Source of the DNA: Brachybacterium halotolerans
GTDB taxonomy: Bacteria; Actinomycetota; Actinomycetes; Actinomycetales; Dermabacteraceae
Length of the DNA stretch: 64,000 nt
Direction of reading: 5' to 3'
Assembly: GCF_016623465.1 (NCBI RefSeq)
Contig: NZ_JAEDAJ010000005.1
Span: 70,381 to 134,380 of the forward strand
The translations under genes were made by a program, and so were the position numbers. Positions 43,248 through 52,551 of this stretch are shown piece after piece (within the stretch, counting starts at the first letter, position 1; the number at the start of each line of letters is the position of its first letter). The notes below the pieces were generated by a model. That model was not told where the DNA came from, did not search any database, and saw only the letters and a list, made by a program, of their open reading frames with translations.

Positions 43248-44562
43248 CGGACACGTCCGACGGCACCTGCCCGGAGTCCTTCCGGTCCGTCGGGTCCGTT
43301 GAGTCGGTCAGGCCTGTCGGGGTGGTCGGGTCCTTCGGGTCGTTCGGGTCCGTCGGATCGGTCGGGTCAGTGGGGTCCATCGGATCCTCCCCGCCGTCGA
43401 TCTGATCCGATTCCGTGACGTGCGGGCCGACCTGTTGGCGGTCGGTCTCGACGCCGCGGTCCGCGACGCTGGCCGGCGTGCGCATGATCAGCGCACCGGG
43501 ATCGACCTCGGCGAGCAGATGGGTCGCCTTCCCCTCTGTGTCGCCGTCGAGCTGCACGGGCTGCGGCTTGGTCGTCACCACGCTCACGCTCGTGGTGAGC
43601 GCCTGCTCCATCGTGGAGAGCTGGGGCTTGGGGTGCAGCGCCGGCTGGACGAGACGCGCGATGATCTGGCTGAGCCCCGCGGCACCCCGCCACGAGAGCA
43701 CCAGCACGTCAAGGCGATGATTGTCCACCGTCGCGTCGGGCATCAGGACGATACCGCCGGGCAGACGCCCCACGTTGCCGATCAGCACGGTGCGGGCGTC
43801 GACGTCGACGCTGTGGCCGGAAGGGGTCGTGATCCGCGCCGAGAACGCGCGGCCCACGATCTTGTCGAGGCCCGCGACCACGTAGGCGGGCCAGCCGATG
43901 CGCCTCTTCATCTTCGGATTCGTCGCGCCGATGACCTCGGCATCCGCTCCCACACCGGCGATCACGAGGAACGCCCGCTTCTGCGCCGTCGAGATCTCCG
44001 ACGAGGAGCTGCCGGTGCGCATCCAGCCCATGTCGACCATGCTGTCGGATCCCAGCAGGGCGACCCGCAGCGCCTTCTCGAGATCGTCGAGGGGGAGGTC
44101 GAGGTTGCGGGCGAGCAGGTTGCCGGTGCCCACGGGCAGGATCGCCATACGCACACCCGAATGGGCGAGGGCCGAGGCGACCTCGCGCACCGTGCCGTCG
44201 CCGCCCGCCGCGATCACCAGGTCGGCCCCGTCCTCCAGGGCCTGTGCGGCCTGTCCGCGGCCGGGGTCCTCGCGCGTGGTGTCGTGGAAGTGCAGCTCGA
44301 TGCCGAGCAGCCGCTCGGCGATCGTGCGCAGGCGCTCGCGGAACTGCTCGGGGTCGTCGTGCTTGGACGGATTCATGACCACGGCCACGCGGGAGAACGA
44401 CCCGCCCTCGCTCGCGAGCACCGCGCGGTCCGCGCGAGCGCGCGCGAGATCGTCCACCTGGCGGCGCTGCGCGCGGACGTGCACGAGCACCACCGCCAGC
44501 AGCACGACGACGACCACGCTGAGGGCGATCGAGACGATCGCGAGGACGGTGCTCAGATCCAT
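43231..44562 (-). CDS. diacylglycerol kinase family lipid kinase
   Basis: The 443-residue protein has an N-terminal membrane helix (about 6-28), then the kinase catalytic domain with VVMNPSKHDDPE, the nucleotide motif AAGGDGTVREV and PVGTGNLLARNLDLP, and a C-terminal beta domain. The last 45 residues are a repeat-rich Asp/Pro/Thr tail (DPTDPTDPTDPNDPKDP). It would phosphorylate diacylglycerol or a related lipid at the membrane. The ATG is leaderless. It is co-directional with the HNH gene that lies upstream on the minus strand. Confidence 0.88.
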   Translation of the reverse strand: MDLSTVLAIVSIALSVVVVVLLAVVLVHVRAQRRQVDDLARARADRAVLASEGGSFSRVAVVMNPSKHDDPEQFRERLRTIAERLLGIELHFHDTTREDPGRGQAAQALEDGADLVIAAGGDGTVREVASALAHSGVRMAILPVGTGNLLARNLDLPLDDLEKALRVALLGSDSMVDMGWMRTGSSSSEISTAQKRAFLVIAGVGADAEVIGATNPKMKRRIGWPAYVVAGLDKIVGRAFSARITTPSGHSVDVDARTVLIGNVGRLPGGIVLMPDATVDNHRLDVLVLSWRGAAGLSQIIARLVQPALHPKPQLSTMEQALTTSVSVVTTKPQPVQLDGDTEGKATHLLAEVDPGALIMRTPASVADRGVETDRQQVGPHVTESDQIDGGEDPMDPTDPTDPTDPNDPKDPTTPTGLTDSTDPTDRKDSGQVPSDVSVTGRA

Positions 44563-44568
44563 GGGCCG

Positions 44569-44574
44569 AGACTA
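44569..44574 (-). promoter_or_regulatory. -10 element TAGTCT of lipid kinase gene
   Basis: TAGTCT ends 6 bases before the ATG at 44562 on the minus strand. Confidence 0.55.
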
Positions 44575-44609
44575 CCTGGGCCGATGGTGCGACGAGCGAC
44601 GGGCGGCAT

Positions 44610-46136
44610 TCATCCGCTGGGTGCGGAAGGTCGGTCGAGCCGGTCCCCTTCGGGGTGCGCCTCGACGGAGTGGTCGTCGTGCTGCGAGGCGGCGTCCAGA
44701 TCGGGTCGCGGCCATCTCAGCGGGGGAGGAGCGCTGGTGAACGTGCGGCCGGTGGGAGTCGTGAGGCGGAGGGTGCGATCAGGAGGTGGCTCCGGTCCCG
44801 CGGACGCGTCGGGTGGCCCCGATCCGTCGTGCCCATCGGCGGCGCCGGTCCCGATCTCCTCGATCCAGCCCTGGGTCTCCATGAGGTAGTTGCACGATTC
44901 GCACAGACCTGCGCCGTTGTCGATGCGGGTGGCGCCGCCGTCGACGTAGCTCTCGACGTGGTCGATGTGGCGGATGCGCGCCTCGCACCAGGGAGTGCGG
45001 CACCGCTGGTCCGCGATCTCGATGAAGCGACGGTCCGGACCGGAGAAGCGGCGGCGCGTGTCGTCGGCCGCGGTGAGGCGTCCGCTGATCGGGTCGGTGA
45101 GCAGGCGGCGCACGAAGCGCTGCGCCGTCGAGTCGTCCTCCGGATCGCCGTGGAGCGCGAAGCGACGGGCGATGCCGGCGGGCACGGGGTGGCCGTCGAT
45201 CCAGGCGACGTCGTCGGCCTCGTCCAGCAGCGCCTTGTCGGTCATCATCAGCTGGATCTCGACGCCCATGCTCCCCGGATCCTGCTGGCCGGTGACGCGG
45301 GCGACCAGGGCGTCGGCCATGTGCTGACCACGGGTGCCTTCGACGCCCTGGGAGCGAGCGGTCGAGGCGGCCCGGTCCAGCACCTTGTACACGGCGACGC
45401 CCTCGGCGAGCGGCAGCAGGGCGCTCAGCCGCACGGTCGAGCCGGAGGCGGGACGGATCGAGACGTGCCGCTCGGAGACCTCGCGCTCGTGGCGGGCGAG
45501 GGCTGCGGCCTGATCGAGCTCGTCGGCGCGCGCCCGCGCGGGCACGCCGGCACGGGTGGGGGAGACCTCCGGCAGCTGGGCGGAGATGTCGCGGTCCACG
45601 CGGGCGCGGTCCTCGTCGTCCAGGCAGATGACGCCCTTGGCGACCTCATCGGCCGCCCAGGTGCAGATCTCGCCGCGCGCGAGCAGATCCAGGGTCCTCG
45701 GCATCGACTCGACGACCACCCGCTCGAGAGCCAGATGGTTCCGGGTGCGGGCGGGCGAGGCACGGCGCACGAGCGCGATCTCCTCCGCGACGCCCTTCCC
45801 GAGGTCCTTGCGGGGCACACCGTCGGCCCGCTGCTTGGCGATGCGCCCGGCGCGGAAGGCGACCGATGCGCTCATCTGGGTCGCACCCGCCAGGGCGAGG
45901 ATCTGCTCGCTGATCTCGATCGACGCGAGCAGGGAGTCGATGCCGATCGGCGTCGCGGAGTCAGATGCGCCCGAGGCGTCATCCGGCCCACTATCCGGCG
46001 CGGGACCCAGGAGGGAGAACGCCCGCGCGAGGGTGGCATGGGCGTGGGCGAGGAGCTGTGCCGGATCCTCCGATCGCACCAGCCCCAGCGAGGGCCCAGC
46101 GGTCCCCGCACCGCGCGTCGCCGTCGACGTCATCAT
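44610..46136 (-). CDS. DUF222 domain HNH endonuclease-like protein (13E12 repeat family)
   Basis: The 508-residue protein has a long helical DUF222 domain (about 60-330) and a C-terminal HNH module with CRTPWCEARIRHIDHV and the zinc Cys pair in LCESCNYLME, followed by a Pro/Ser/Asp-rich tail. Actinobacterial genomes often carry several of these, with mobile-intron-like or unknown roles. GGGGAGG lies five bases before ATG 46136; GTG 46142 and ATG 46133 are alternatives. No repeats suggesting mobility are visible at the ends. Confidence 0.88.
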   Translation of the reverse strand: MMTSTATRGAGTAGPSLGLVRSEDPAQLLAHAHATLARAFSLLGPAPDSGPDDASGASDSATPIGIDSLLASIEISEQILALAGATQMSASVAFRAGRIAKQRADGVPRKDLGKGVAEEIALVRRASPARTRNHLALERVVVESMPRTLDLLARGEICTWAADEVAKGVICLDDEDRARVDRDISAQLPEVSPTRAGVPARARADELDQAAALARHEREVSERHVSIRPASGSTVRLSALLPLAEGVAVYKVLDRAASTARSQGVEGTRGQHMADALVARVTGQQDPGSMGVEIQLMMTDKALLDEADDVAWIDGHPVPAGIARRFALHGDPEDDSTAQRFVRRLLTDPISGRLTAADDTRRRFSGPDRRFIEIADQRCRTPWCEARIRHIDHVESYVDGGATRIDNGAGLCESCNYLMETQGWIEEIGTGAADGHDGSGPPDASAGPEPPPDRTLRLTTPTGRTFTSAPPPLRWPRPDLDAASQHDDHSVEAHPEGDRLDRPSAPSG

Positions 46137-46511
46137 CCACACCTCCCCTCCAGGTCCTGTTCCAGATCGGTCCCTCGTGCTCGCCGCTCCGCGCGGTGAA
46201 CACGCATAAATCTCACTTCACCTGCGGCGATCCTTCTGATGCCTCGAGCCTACGGACCCTCCGATCCCCTGGGAACGGCACCCCGGAGAATGTGGATGAC
46301 TCGGAGAAAACGGGCGCAGTGCGGCGGGACGAGCCTCTGACCTGCCGTCCGCCAGTCCTCCACAATCGGCCGCAGGATCGAAGGCGTGCACGGGATCCGC
46401 CGCGGAGCGTCGCTGCGCATCCGCGCCTCACCTCGCCCTCACCACTTCCCATCGACCTGTTCCCCGCATCCCATCCCGTCCCGGGCGCACGGCTCCGCCT
46501 CCGCGCCCCGG
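46137..46511. other. 375-base gap between DUF222/HNH and serS
   Basis: The gap holds the ribosome site of the HNH gene, an AT-rich patch at 46203-46215 that could be its -10 region (TTTATG on the minus strand), and otherwise no convincing gene, tRNA or strong hairpin. Open frames across it lack good codon use. Confidence 0.5.
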
Positions 46512-46517
46512 TACCCT
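46512..46517 (+). promoter_or_regulatory. -10 element TACCCT of serS
   Basis: TACCCT ends 7 bases before the ATG at 46525. The spacer also contains GGAG. Confidence 0.55.
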
Positions 46518-46524
46518 GGAGCGC

Positions 46525-47787
46525 ATGATCGATCTGCGGCTCCTGCGCGAGAACCCCGACCTGGTCCGTGACGCACAGAAGGCCCGTCGGCGCGACCCCT
46601 CCACCGTCGATGCCGTGCTCGCGGCCGATTCGCGCTGGCGCGAGGCGACCACCTCCTTCGAGAACGCGCGCGCCGAGCAGAAGGCCTTCGGCAAGCAGGT
46701 CGCCAAGGCCCAGGGCGAGGAGAAGCAGCAGCTCCTCGCGCAGGTCAAGGACCTCGCCGCCCGCGTGAAGGATCTCGAGGCGCAGGCGCACACCGCCGCC
46801 GACGAGCGCGAGGCCGCCCTGCGGGTCATCCCGAACATCTCCGAGGGCGCCCCCGAGGGCCTCGAGGAGGACTTCGTGGTCCGCGAGGTCGTGGGCGAGA
46901 ACCCGACCTTCGACTTCCCCGTCAAGGACCACCTCGAGATCGCCGAGGGCCTGCGCGCGCTCGACATGGCGCGCGGCGCGAAGGTCTCCGGCGCCCGCTT
47001 CTACTTCCTGCGCGGCATCGGCGCGCAGCTCGAGCTCGCCATCCTCAACGCGGCGATCGACCAGGCCACCAAGGCCGGGTTCACCCCGATGATCACGCCC
47101 ACCCTGGTGCTGCCGGAGTCGATGGACGGCACCGGCTACCTGGGCGAGCACGCCGACGAGGTCTACCACCTCGACAAGGACGACGACCTCTACCTCGTGG
47201 GCACGAGCGAGGTCGCGCTGGCGAGCTATCACCGCGACGAGATCCTCGACCTCTCCGACGGGCCCCTGCGCTACGCGGGCTGGTCGACCTGCTACCGCCG
47301 CGAGGCCGGCAGCTACGGCAAGGACACCCGCGGCATCATCCGCGTCCACCAGTTCCAGAAGGTCGAGATGTTCTCGTTCTGCCGGATCGAGGACTCCTAC
47401 GCCGAGCACGAGCGCCTGCTGGACTGGGAGCGGGAGATGATGGCGAGGATCGACGTGCCCTACCGCATCATCGACACCGCCGCCGGGGACCTCGGCACGA
47501 GCGCGGCCCGCAAGTTCGACTGCGAGGCCTGGGTGCCCAGCCAGGACACCTACCGCGAGCTCACCTCGACCTCGAACACGACCCAGTTCCAGGCGCGCCG
47601 GCTGAACATCCGCGAGCGCACCGAGGACGGCCTGCGACCCGTCGCGACCCTCAACGGGACGCTCGGGACCACGCGCTTCATCGTCGCGATCCTCGAGAAC
47701 CACCAGCAGGCCGACGGCTCCGTGGTGGTGCCGGAGGGGCTGCGCCCGTACCTCGGGGGCCGCGAGGTCTTCGAGGTGCAGTCCTGA
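46525..47787 (+). CDS. serS: seryl-tRNA synthetase
   Basis: The 420-residue class II synthetase has the N-terminal coiled-coil arm that binds the long variable arm of tRNA-Ser (about 30-105), then motif 1, motif 2 ([21 protein letters not shown]) and motif 3 ([16 protein letters not shown]). It charges tRNA-Ser, one gene for which lies at 56239. It is followed by a HAD gene one base after its stop. Confidence 0.97.
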   Translation: MIDLRLLRENPDLVRDAQKARRRDPSTVDAVLAADSRWREATTSFENARAEQKAFGKQVAKAQGEEKQQLLAQVKDLAARVKDLEAQAHTAADEREAALRVIPNISEGAPEGLEEDFVVREVVGENPTFDFPVKDHLEIAEGLRALDMARGAKVSGARFYFLRGIGAQLELAILNAAIDQATKAGFTPMITPTLVLPESMDGTGYLGEHADEVYHLDKDDDLYLVGTSEVALASYHRDEILDLSDGPLRYAGWSTCYRREAGSYGKDTRGIIRVHQFQKVEMFSFCRIEDSYAEHERLLDWEREMMARIDVPYRIIDTAAGDLGTSAARKFDCEAWVPSQDTYRELTSTSNTTQFQARRLNIRERTEDGLRPVATLNGTLGTTRFIVAILENHQQADGSVVVPEGLRPYLGGREVFEVQS

Positions 47788-47788
47788 C

Positions 47789-48796
47789 ATGGGGCGTGGA
47801 CGCTCCCGCACCTCGGGCCTGCTGCCGAGCGCGCTGCGGCGCCTGGGCCGGGGCCTGCGACGCCTGCCCTTCACCCGTTCGTCAGACGCACCTGACAGGC
47901 TCGAGGCCATGACCGTGACGGAGACCGAGAACGACCGCATCGCCCGCGTCGAGCACGTGCGCACCCGGCTGCGCGAGGCGCTCGCGCCGCTGCGGGACGG
48001 CGAGGAGGGCAGCGTGCTGTTCGGCCTCGACGTCGACGGGACCCTCGTGGACCACGACGGCGAGATGTCGCCCGGTGTGCACGACGCCCTGGTCGCCGCG
48101 GCATCCGCGCAGCGCGTGGTGATCGCGACCGGGCGCTCGCTCGGCGCGACGCTCCCGGTCGCCCGCATGGCCGGCGTCGAGCGCGGGTACGCGGTGTGCT
48201 CGAACGGCGCGGTGACGATCGAGCTCGACCCCTCGGCCGACGAGGGCTGGCGCGTCCTCGAGACCCGCGCCTTCCAGCCCGAGGAGGCCCTGCGCACCCT
48301 GCGCGAGGTCGCGCCGAACGCCCACTACGCGGTCGAGACCGTCGACGGCGCCTTCTACGCGACGCCCGGGTTCCAGGACGCGAGCTTCGGCGTCGAGGCG
48401 ATCCCCACCGACCTCGACGAGCTGCTGGTCCTCGAGGCGGTGCGCGTGGTCGTCCACGTCCCCGACCTCACCCCGCAGGAGTTCGCGCAGCTCATCGACG
48501 AGTCCGGCGTCCACGGCGTGCAGTACGCGATCGGTTGGACGGCGTGGCTCGACATGGCCGCGCCGGGCGTCTCCAAGGCGACCGCGCTGGAGTCCGTGCG
48601 GGCGCGTCTGGACATCGAGACCTCGCGCACCGTGACCATCGGGGACGGCTTCAACGACGTCGAGATGCTGCGCTGGGCCGGCGCGGGGATCGCGATGGGC
48701 CAGGCGGTCGACGGGGTCAAGGACAGCGCCGACCTCGTGACCCTCGACGTCTGGAACGACGGGGCCGCCGAGGTCCTGCGCACCGTCGTCGACTGA
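47789..48796 (+). CDS. HAD superfamily hydrolase, Cof-like
   Basis: The 335-residue protein has HAD motif I DVDGTLVD (nucleophile Asp first), motif II ATGRS, motif III Lys in VSKATALE and motif IV GDGFNDVEML, with a C2-type cap, as in Cof/YbiV sugar-phosphate phosphatases. Substrate unknown. ATG 47789 follows the serS stop by one base with GAGGTG upstream, adding an Arg-rich lead of 40 residues. ATG 47909 (MTVTETEND) is a plausible shorter start. Confidence 0.88.
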   Translation: MGRGRSRTSGLLPSALRRLGRGLRRLPFTRSSDAPDRLEAMTVTETENDRIARVEHVRTRLREALAPLRDGEEGSVLFGLDVDGTLVDHDGEMSPGVHDALVAAASAQRVVIATGRSLGATLPVARMAGVERGYAVCSNGAVTIELDPSADEGWRVLETRAFQPEEALRTLREVAPNAHYAVETVDGAFYATPGFQDASFGVEAIPTDLDELLVLEAVRVVVHVPDLTPQEFAQLIDESGVHGVQYAIGWTAWLDMAAPGVSKATALESVRARLDIETSRTVTIGDGFNDVEMLRWAGAGIAMGQAVDGVKDSADLVTLDVWNDGAAEVLRTVVD

Positions 48797-48808
48797 GAAC
48801 CGGCCGGC

Positions 48809-51376
48809 TCAGCCCGCCGTGTGCGCGGCGAGCCAGCGCCCCGTCGCGGAGTCCTGGCACTGAGCGACCTGCGCGACCTGCGCGGGAGCGCCCGAGGCGA
48901 CGATCCTCCCGCCGTCCTCGCCGGCGCCCGGGCCCAGGTCGATGACGTGATCGGCCTGCGCGACCACGCGCATGTCGTGCTCGACGACGATGACGCTCGA
49001 GCCGCCGTCCACGAGCCTGTTCAGCTCCGCGACCAGCAGGTCCACGTCCGCCGGATGGAGACCAGCGGTCGGCTCGTCCAGGAGGTAGGCGGTGTGTCCG
49101 CGTGCGGTGCGCTGCAGCTCGGTCGCGAGCTTGATGCGCTGGGCCTCGCCGCCGGAGAGCTCGGTCGCGCTCTGGCCGAGCGTGAGGTAGCCCAGGCCGA
49201 TCGCCTCCAGCGCGTCGAGGGCGCGCATGATGCGGGCGTCGGACGAGAAGACCCCGCGGGCCTCGCGCACCGAGAGGCCCAGGACCTCGGCGATGGTCAG
49301 CGAGTTCCAGGTGACCTCGAGGGTCTCGTCCGTGTACCGGGCGCCGTGGCAGTCGGGGCACGGGGTGAAGGTGCCGGGGAGGAACACGAGCTCGACCTCG
49401 ATCTGCCCCTCGCCCTGGCAGGTGGGGCAGCGGCCCGCAGTGACGTTGAAGGAGAAGCGGCCGGCGCCCCAGCCGCGCCGCCGGGCCTCCTCGGTGTCCG
49501 CGAACAGGCGGCGCACCCGGTCGAACAGGCCCGTGTACGTCGCGAGGCATGAACGGGGAGTGCGCCCGATGGGCTTCTGGGTGATCCGCACCAGGCGGTC
49601 GATCTGCTCCGCACCGCGGACCTCCCGGACCCGCGGAGGCCGTTCGGCACCGGGGGGCGGGGCGTCGGGTTCCGCACTGCCCATCACTTCCTCGTCGTCG
49701 TCCACGCTGGTGCGGACGGTCCCGCCGAGGACCCGCGCGAGGACGTCGCTGATCAGCGTGGTCTTCCCCGAACCGGAGACGCCGGTGATCGCCGTGAACG
49801 AGCCCAGCGGCACCTCGACGTCCATGTCATGGATCGTGCGCGCCTCGACACCGGCGAGGACCAGGCGGCCCGTCGGCCGTCGGGCCTGATCACCGGTGCG
49901 AAGGGACGGCAGCGGCCGGCCGAGGTGCGCGGCCGTGCGGGAACCGGGGGCGTCCGCGAGCTGCGCGACCGGCCCCGAGTGCAGGATGCTGCCGCCCTCG
50001 ACGCCCGCCCCGGGGCCCAGGTCGATCACCCAGTCGGCCTTCTCGATCAGCCACATGTCGTGCTCGACGAGCAGCACCGAGTTCCCCTCGTCGAGGAAGC
50101 GGGAGAAGAGGTCCTGCAGCATCCCCTTCTCGCTCGGGTGGAGCCCGGCCGACGGCTCGTCGAGCACATAGGCGACGCCGAACAGGCCCGCGCGCAGCTG
50201 CGAGGCGAGGCGCAGACGCTGCAGCTCCCCCGTGGACAGGGTGCGCGCGGGACGATCCAGCGTGAGGTGCCCGACCCCGAGGCCCACCATCGTGCGCAGC
50301 ACCGGCAGCAGGTTCGGCAGCAGCAGGCGCTCGGCCTCCGCCTCGGGGGAGACGTCGTCACGGTCGCTCGCCGCATCCTCCGTGCCGTGCTCCATCCCGA
50401 GCTGCGTCGCGCGCTCCTCGCACATCGCGAGCACCTGCTGCGCGCTGCGCGCGAGGAGATCGAAGATCGGCAGACCCAGGTAGGTGACGCGGAGGGCGTC
50501 GGCGTTCAGTCGATGCCCCTCGCACGCGGGGCACAGGGAGGTGTCGAGGTACCGCAGGGCCCGCTCGCGGGTCTTCTCGGAACCGGCCGCGGAGACCGCG
50601 TGCCGCAGGTAGCGGGCCACGGACTGCCAGCGCCCCTCGTAGGTGCGCTGCACCTGGTCGACGCCGCGCATGGGATGCACCGTGACCACGGGCTGCTCGT
50701 CGGTGAACAGGATCCATTCGCGCGCCTCCCGCGGGATGTCGCGCCAGGGCACGTCCATGGGGGCGACGTCGAGGGTGGCGAGGATGTCGCGGAGGTTCTT
50801 GCCCATCCAGGCGCCGGGCCACGCCTGGATGGCGCCGTCGTCGATGCTGAGCGACGGGTCGGGGACCATCGAGCGCTCGGTGGGCTCGTGCAGCACGCCC
50901 GCGCCGCGGCAGACGGGGCACATGCCCTCTGTCGTGTTCGGGCTGAACGCCTCGGCGGGCAGTCGGCCGCCGTGAGCCGGGTGGCCGCGGGTGAGGACGT
51001 CGGCGGGATGAGCGCCGGCGCGGGCGTACAGCAGGCGGATCGCGTGGGAGAGCGTGGTCAGGGTGGCGACGGTGGAGCGTGCGCCGCCGCCGCTCGTGCG
51101 CTGCTCGAGGGCGACCGTGGGCGGCAGGCCGTGGAGGCTCTCGACACGGGGATCCATCGCGCTGCCGATGAGGCGGCGCGCGAACGGGGCGATCGACTCG
51201 AGGTATCGGCGCTGCGCCTCGCCGTGGATCGTGCCGAAGGCGAGGGAGGACTTCCCCGAACCGGACACACCGGTGAACGCGACGAGCTTCCCCCGCGGGA
51301 AGGACGTGCTCACATGGCGCAGGTTGTGCAGGTGCGCATCGTGCACGCGGACCAGGTCATCGTGGGCATCGGGCAT
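48809..51376 (-). CDS. class II UvrA-like ATPase (UvrB-binding region absent)
   Basis: The 855-residue protein has two ABC modules: Walker A GVSGSGKSS near 25 and again GVSGSGKTT near 520, signature motifs LSTGELQRLRL and LSGGEAQRIKL, and zinc-binding CPVCRGAG and CPTCQGEG modules. It is about 100 residues shorter than housekeeping UvrA and has no recognisable UvrB-binding insert, as in UvrA2 and drug-resistance homologs. A role in damage or antibiotic tolerance is inferred. No uvrB or uvrC is nearby. ATG 51376 is fixed by a leaderless promoter. Confidence 0.88.
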   Translation of the reverse strand: MPDAHDDLVRVHDAHLHNLRHVSTSFPRGKLVAFTGVSGSGKSSLAFGTIHGEAQRRYLESIAPFARRLIGSAMDPRVESLHGLPPTVALEQRTSGGGARSTVATLTTLSHAIRLLYARAGAHPADVLTRGHPAHGGRLPAEAFSPNTTEGMCPVCRGAGVLHEPTERSMVPDPSLSIDDGAIQAWPGAWMGKNLRDILATLDVAPMDVPWRDIPREAREWILFTDEQPVVTVHPMRGVDQVQRTYEGRWQSVARYLRHAVSAAGSEKTRERALRYLDTSLCPACEGHRLNADALRVTYLGLPIFDLLARSAQQVLAMCEERATQLGMEHGTEDAASDRDDVSPEAEAERLLLPNLLPVLRTMVGLGVGHLTLDRPARTLSTGELQRLRLASQLRAGLFGVAYVLDEPSAGLHPSEKGMLQDLFSRFLDEGNSVLLVEHDMWLIEKADWVIDLGPGAGVEGGSILHSGPVAQLADAPGSRTAAHLGRPLPSLRTGDQARRPTGRLVLAGVEARTIHDMDVEVPLGSFTAITGVSGSGKTTLISDVLARVLGGTVRTSVDDDEEVMGSAEPDAPPPGAERPPRVREVRGAEQIDRLVRITQKPIGRTPRSCLATYTGLFDRVRRLFADTEEARRRGWGAGRFSFNVTAGRCPTCQGEGQIEVELVFLPGTFTPCPDCHGARYTDETLEVTWNSLTIAEVLGLSVREARGVFSSDARIMRALDALEAIGLGYLTLGQSATELSGGEAQRIKLATELQRTARGHTAYLLDEPTAGLHPADVDLLVAELNRLVDGGSSVIVVEHDMRVVAQADHVIDLGPGAGEDGGRIVASGAPAQVAQVAQCQDSATGRWLAAHTAG

Positions 51377-51382
51377 GGTCGG

Positions 51383-51388
51383 ACCGTA
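51383..51388 (-). promoter_or_regulatory. -10 element TACGGT of uvrA-like gene
   Basis: TACGGT ends 6 bases before the ATG at 51376 on the minus strand. Confidence 0.55.
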
Positions 51389-51401
51389 ACAGGGCGGGCC
51401 G

Positions 51402-52394
51402 TCAGTCCCTGATGTCGAGGATGACCTTGCCGAGGTGGCCGCCGTCCTCCAGGATCCGGTGGGCCCGCTCGGCATCGGCCAGGGGGAGTCGGGCCTGCAC
51501 CGGCAGGCGCACGGAGCCGTCCGCGAGCATCGGCCACACGAGCTCGCGGGTCAGCTGCACGATGAGGTGCTTCTCCGCGACCGGGCGCGAGCGCAGCGTG
51601 GTGCCGATGACCCGGGCCCGTCGGCCCATCAGAGCGCCGAGGTCGAGCTCGCCGCGCGGTCCGCCGATCGTGCCGATCACGACGAGGCGGCCGTGCTCGC
51701 GCAGCATCGCGACGTTGTCGCGGAGGGTCGGCCCGCCGACGACGTCGAGGATCACGTCGGCCCCGCCCGCCTCGCCCACCACGTCGCGGACATCGGTCGT
51801 GTGCCGGTTCCAGGCGAGATCCGCGCCGAGCTCCTGCGCCGTGCCCACCGCCCCGTCGGAGCCGACCGTGGTCAGCACCCGGGCGCCGAGCGCGTGGGCG
51901 AACTGGATCGCGAAGGAGCCGATGCCGCCGGTTCCGCCGTGGACCAGCAGGGTCTGCGGGCCGGGAGCGGGCTCGCCCTGCAGCCGCGGCCACGGGTTGT
52001 CCGTGCGGCAGCCGGGGCGCAGGTCCGCCTCGATCACGAGGTTCGAGACGACCGTCGCCGCGACCTCGATGAGACCGGCGGCGTCGTGCAGGTCCAGGGC
52101 CGACGGAGCGGGCAGCACCTGTGCCTCGGGGACGGCGACGACCTCGGCGTATCCGCCGCCGGCCAGCAGCGCGACGACCTCCTCCCCGGTGTCACGGCGG
52201 CGACCGGAGACCTCGAGTCCGGGGATCTCCGAGACACCGGGAGGCGGCGGGTAGTGCCCGGCGGTCTGGGCGAGGTCGGCGCGGTTCACCCCCGCCGCGG
52301 CGACGTCCACGAGGATCTCGCCGTCGCCGGGCACGGGCTCGGGGATGTCGCTGAGCTGGAGGCGGTGGTCCTCGGTGATCGTGATCGCGCGCAT
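51402..52394 (-). CDS. NADPH:quinone oxidoreductase-like (zinc-independent MDR)
   Basis: The 330-residue protein is a quinone-reductase-type MDR: VDVAAAGVNRADLAQTAGHYPPPPG near the start and HGGTGGIGSFAIQFAHALGA as the NADPH motif. It lacks the zinc-binding Cys set. It would reduce quinones or enones with NADPH. The ATG at 52394 (MRAITITED) is supported by a TACCGT hexamer 7 bases upstream; GTG 52403 is rejected. It ends 25 bases before the uvrA-like start, so the two may be co-transcribed. Confidence 0.88.
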   Translation of the reverse strand: MRAITITEDHRLQLSDIPEPVPGDGEILVDVAAAGVNRADLAQTAGHYPPPPGVSEIPGLEVSGRRRDTGEEVVALLAGGGYAEVVAVPEAQVLPAPSALDLHDAAGLIEVAATVVSNLVIEADLRPGCRTDNPWPRLQGEPAPGPQTLLVHGGTGGIGSFAIQFAHALGARVLTTVGSDGAVGTAQELGADLAWNRHTTDVRDVVGEAGGADVILDVVGGPTLRDNVAMLREHGRLVVIGTIGGPRGELDLGALMGRRARVIGTTLRSRPVAEKHLIVQLTRELVWPMLADGSVRLPVQARLPLADAERAHRILEDGGHLGKVILDIRD

Positions 52395-52401
52395 GGGATC
52401 C

Positions 52402-52407
52402 ACGGTA
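52402..52407 (-). promoter_or_regulatory. -10 element TACCGT of quinone oxidoreductase gene
   Basis: TACCGT ends 7 bases before the ATG at 52394 on the minus strand. Confidence 0.55.
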
Positions 52408-52492
52408 CGCGGGAGCCGGGGCGTCGGCCCCCGCGTATCGGTACGAATCGGAACGGTTTCCCCGAAGTCGGGACCTCGGGCCGACGGGTCGC

Positions 52493-52498
52493 TAGCGT
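52493..52498 (+). promoter_or_regulatory. -10 element TAGCGT of GH76 gene
   Basis: TAGCGT lies 8 bases before an ATG at 52507, but the better translation start is GTG 52552, which has AGGAG six bases upstream. A leader of about 45 bases is therefore likely. Confidence 0.4.
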
Positions 52499-52551
52499 GA
52501 GCGGCGATGCGGCGCCCGGCCGTGCGCCGCGCACTCGATGAGGAGTCCGCC

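Noticed and set aside
44610-46136. DUF222/HNH gene as a mobile element
   Set aside because: No terminal inverted repeats, target duplications or intron structure seen; such genes are commonly chromosomal in actinobacteria.
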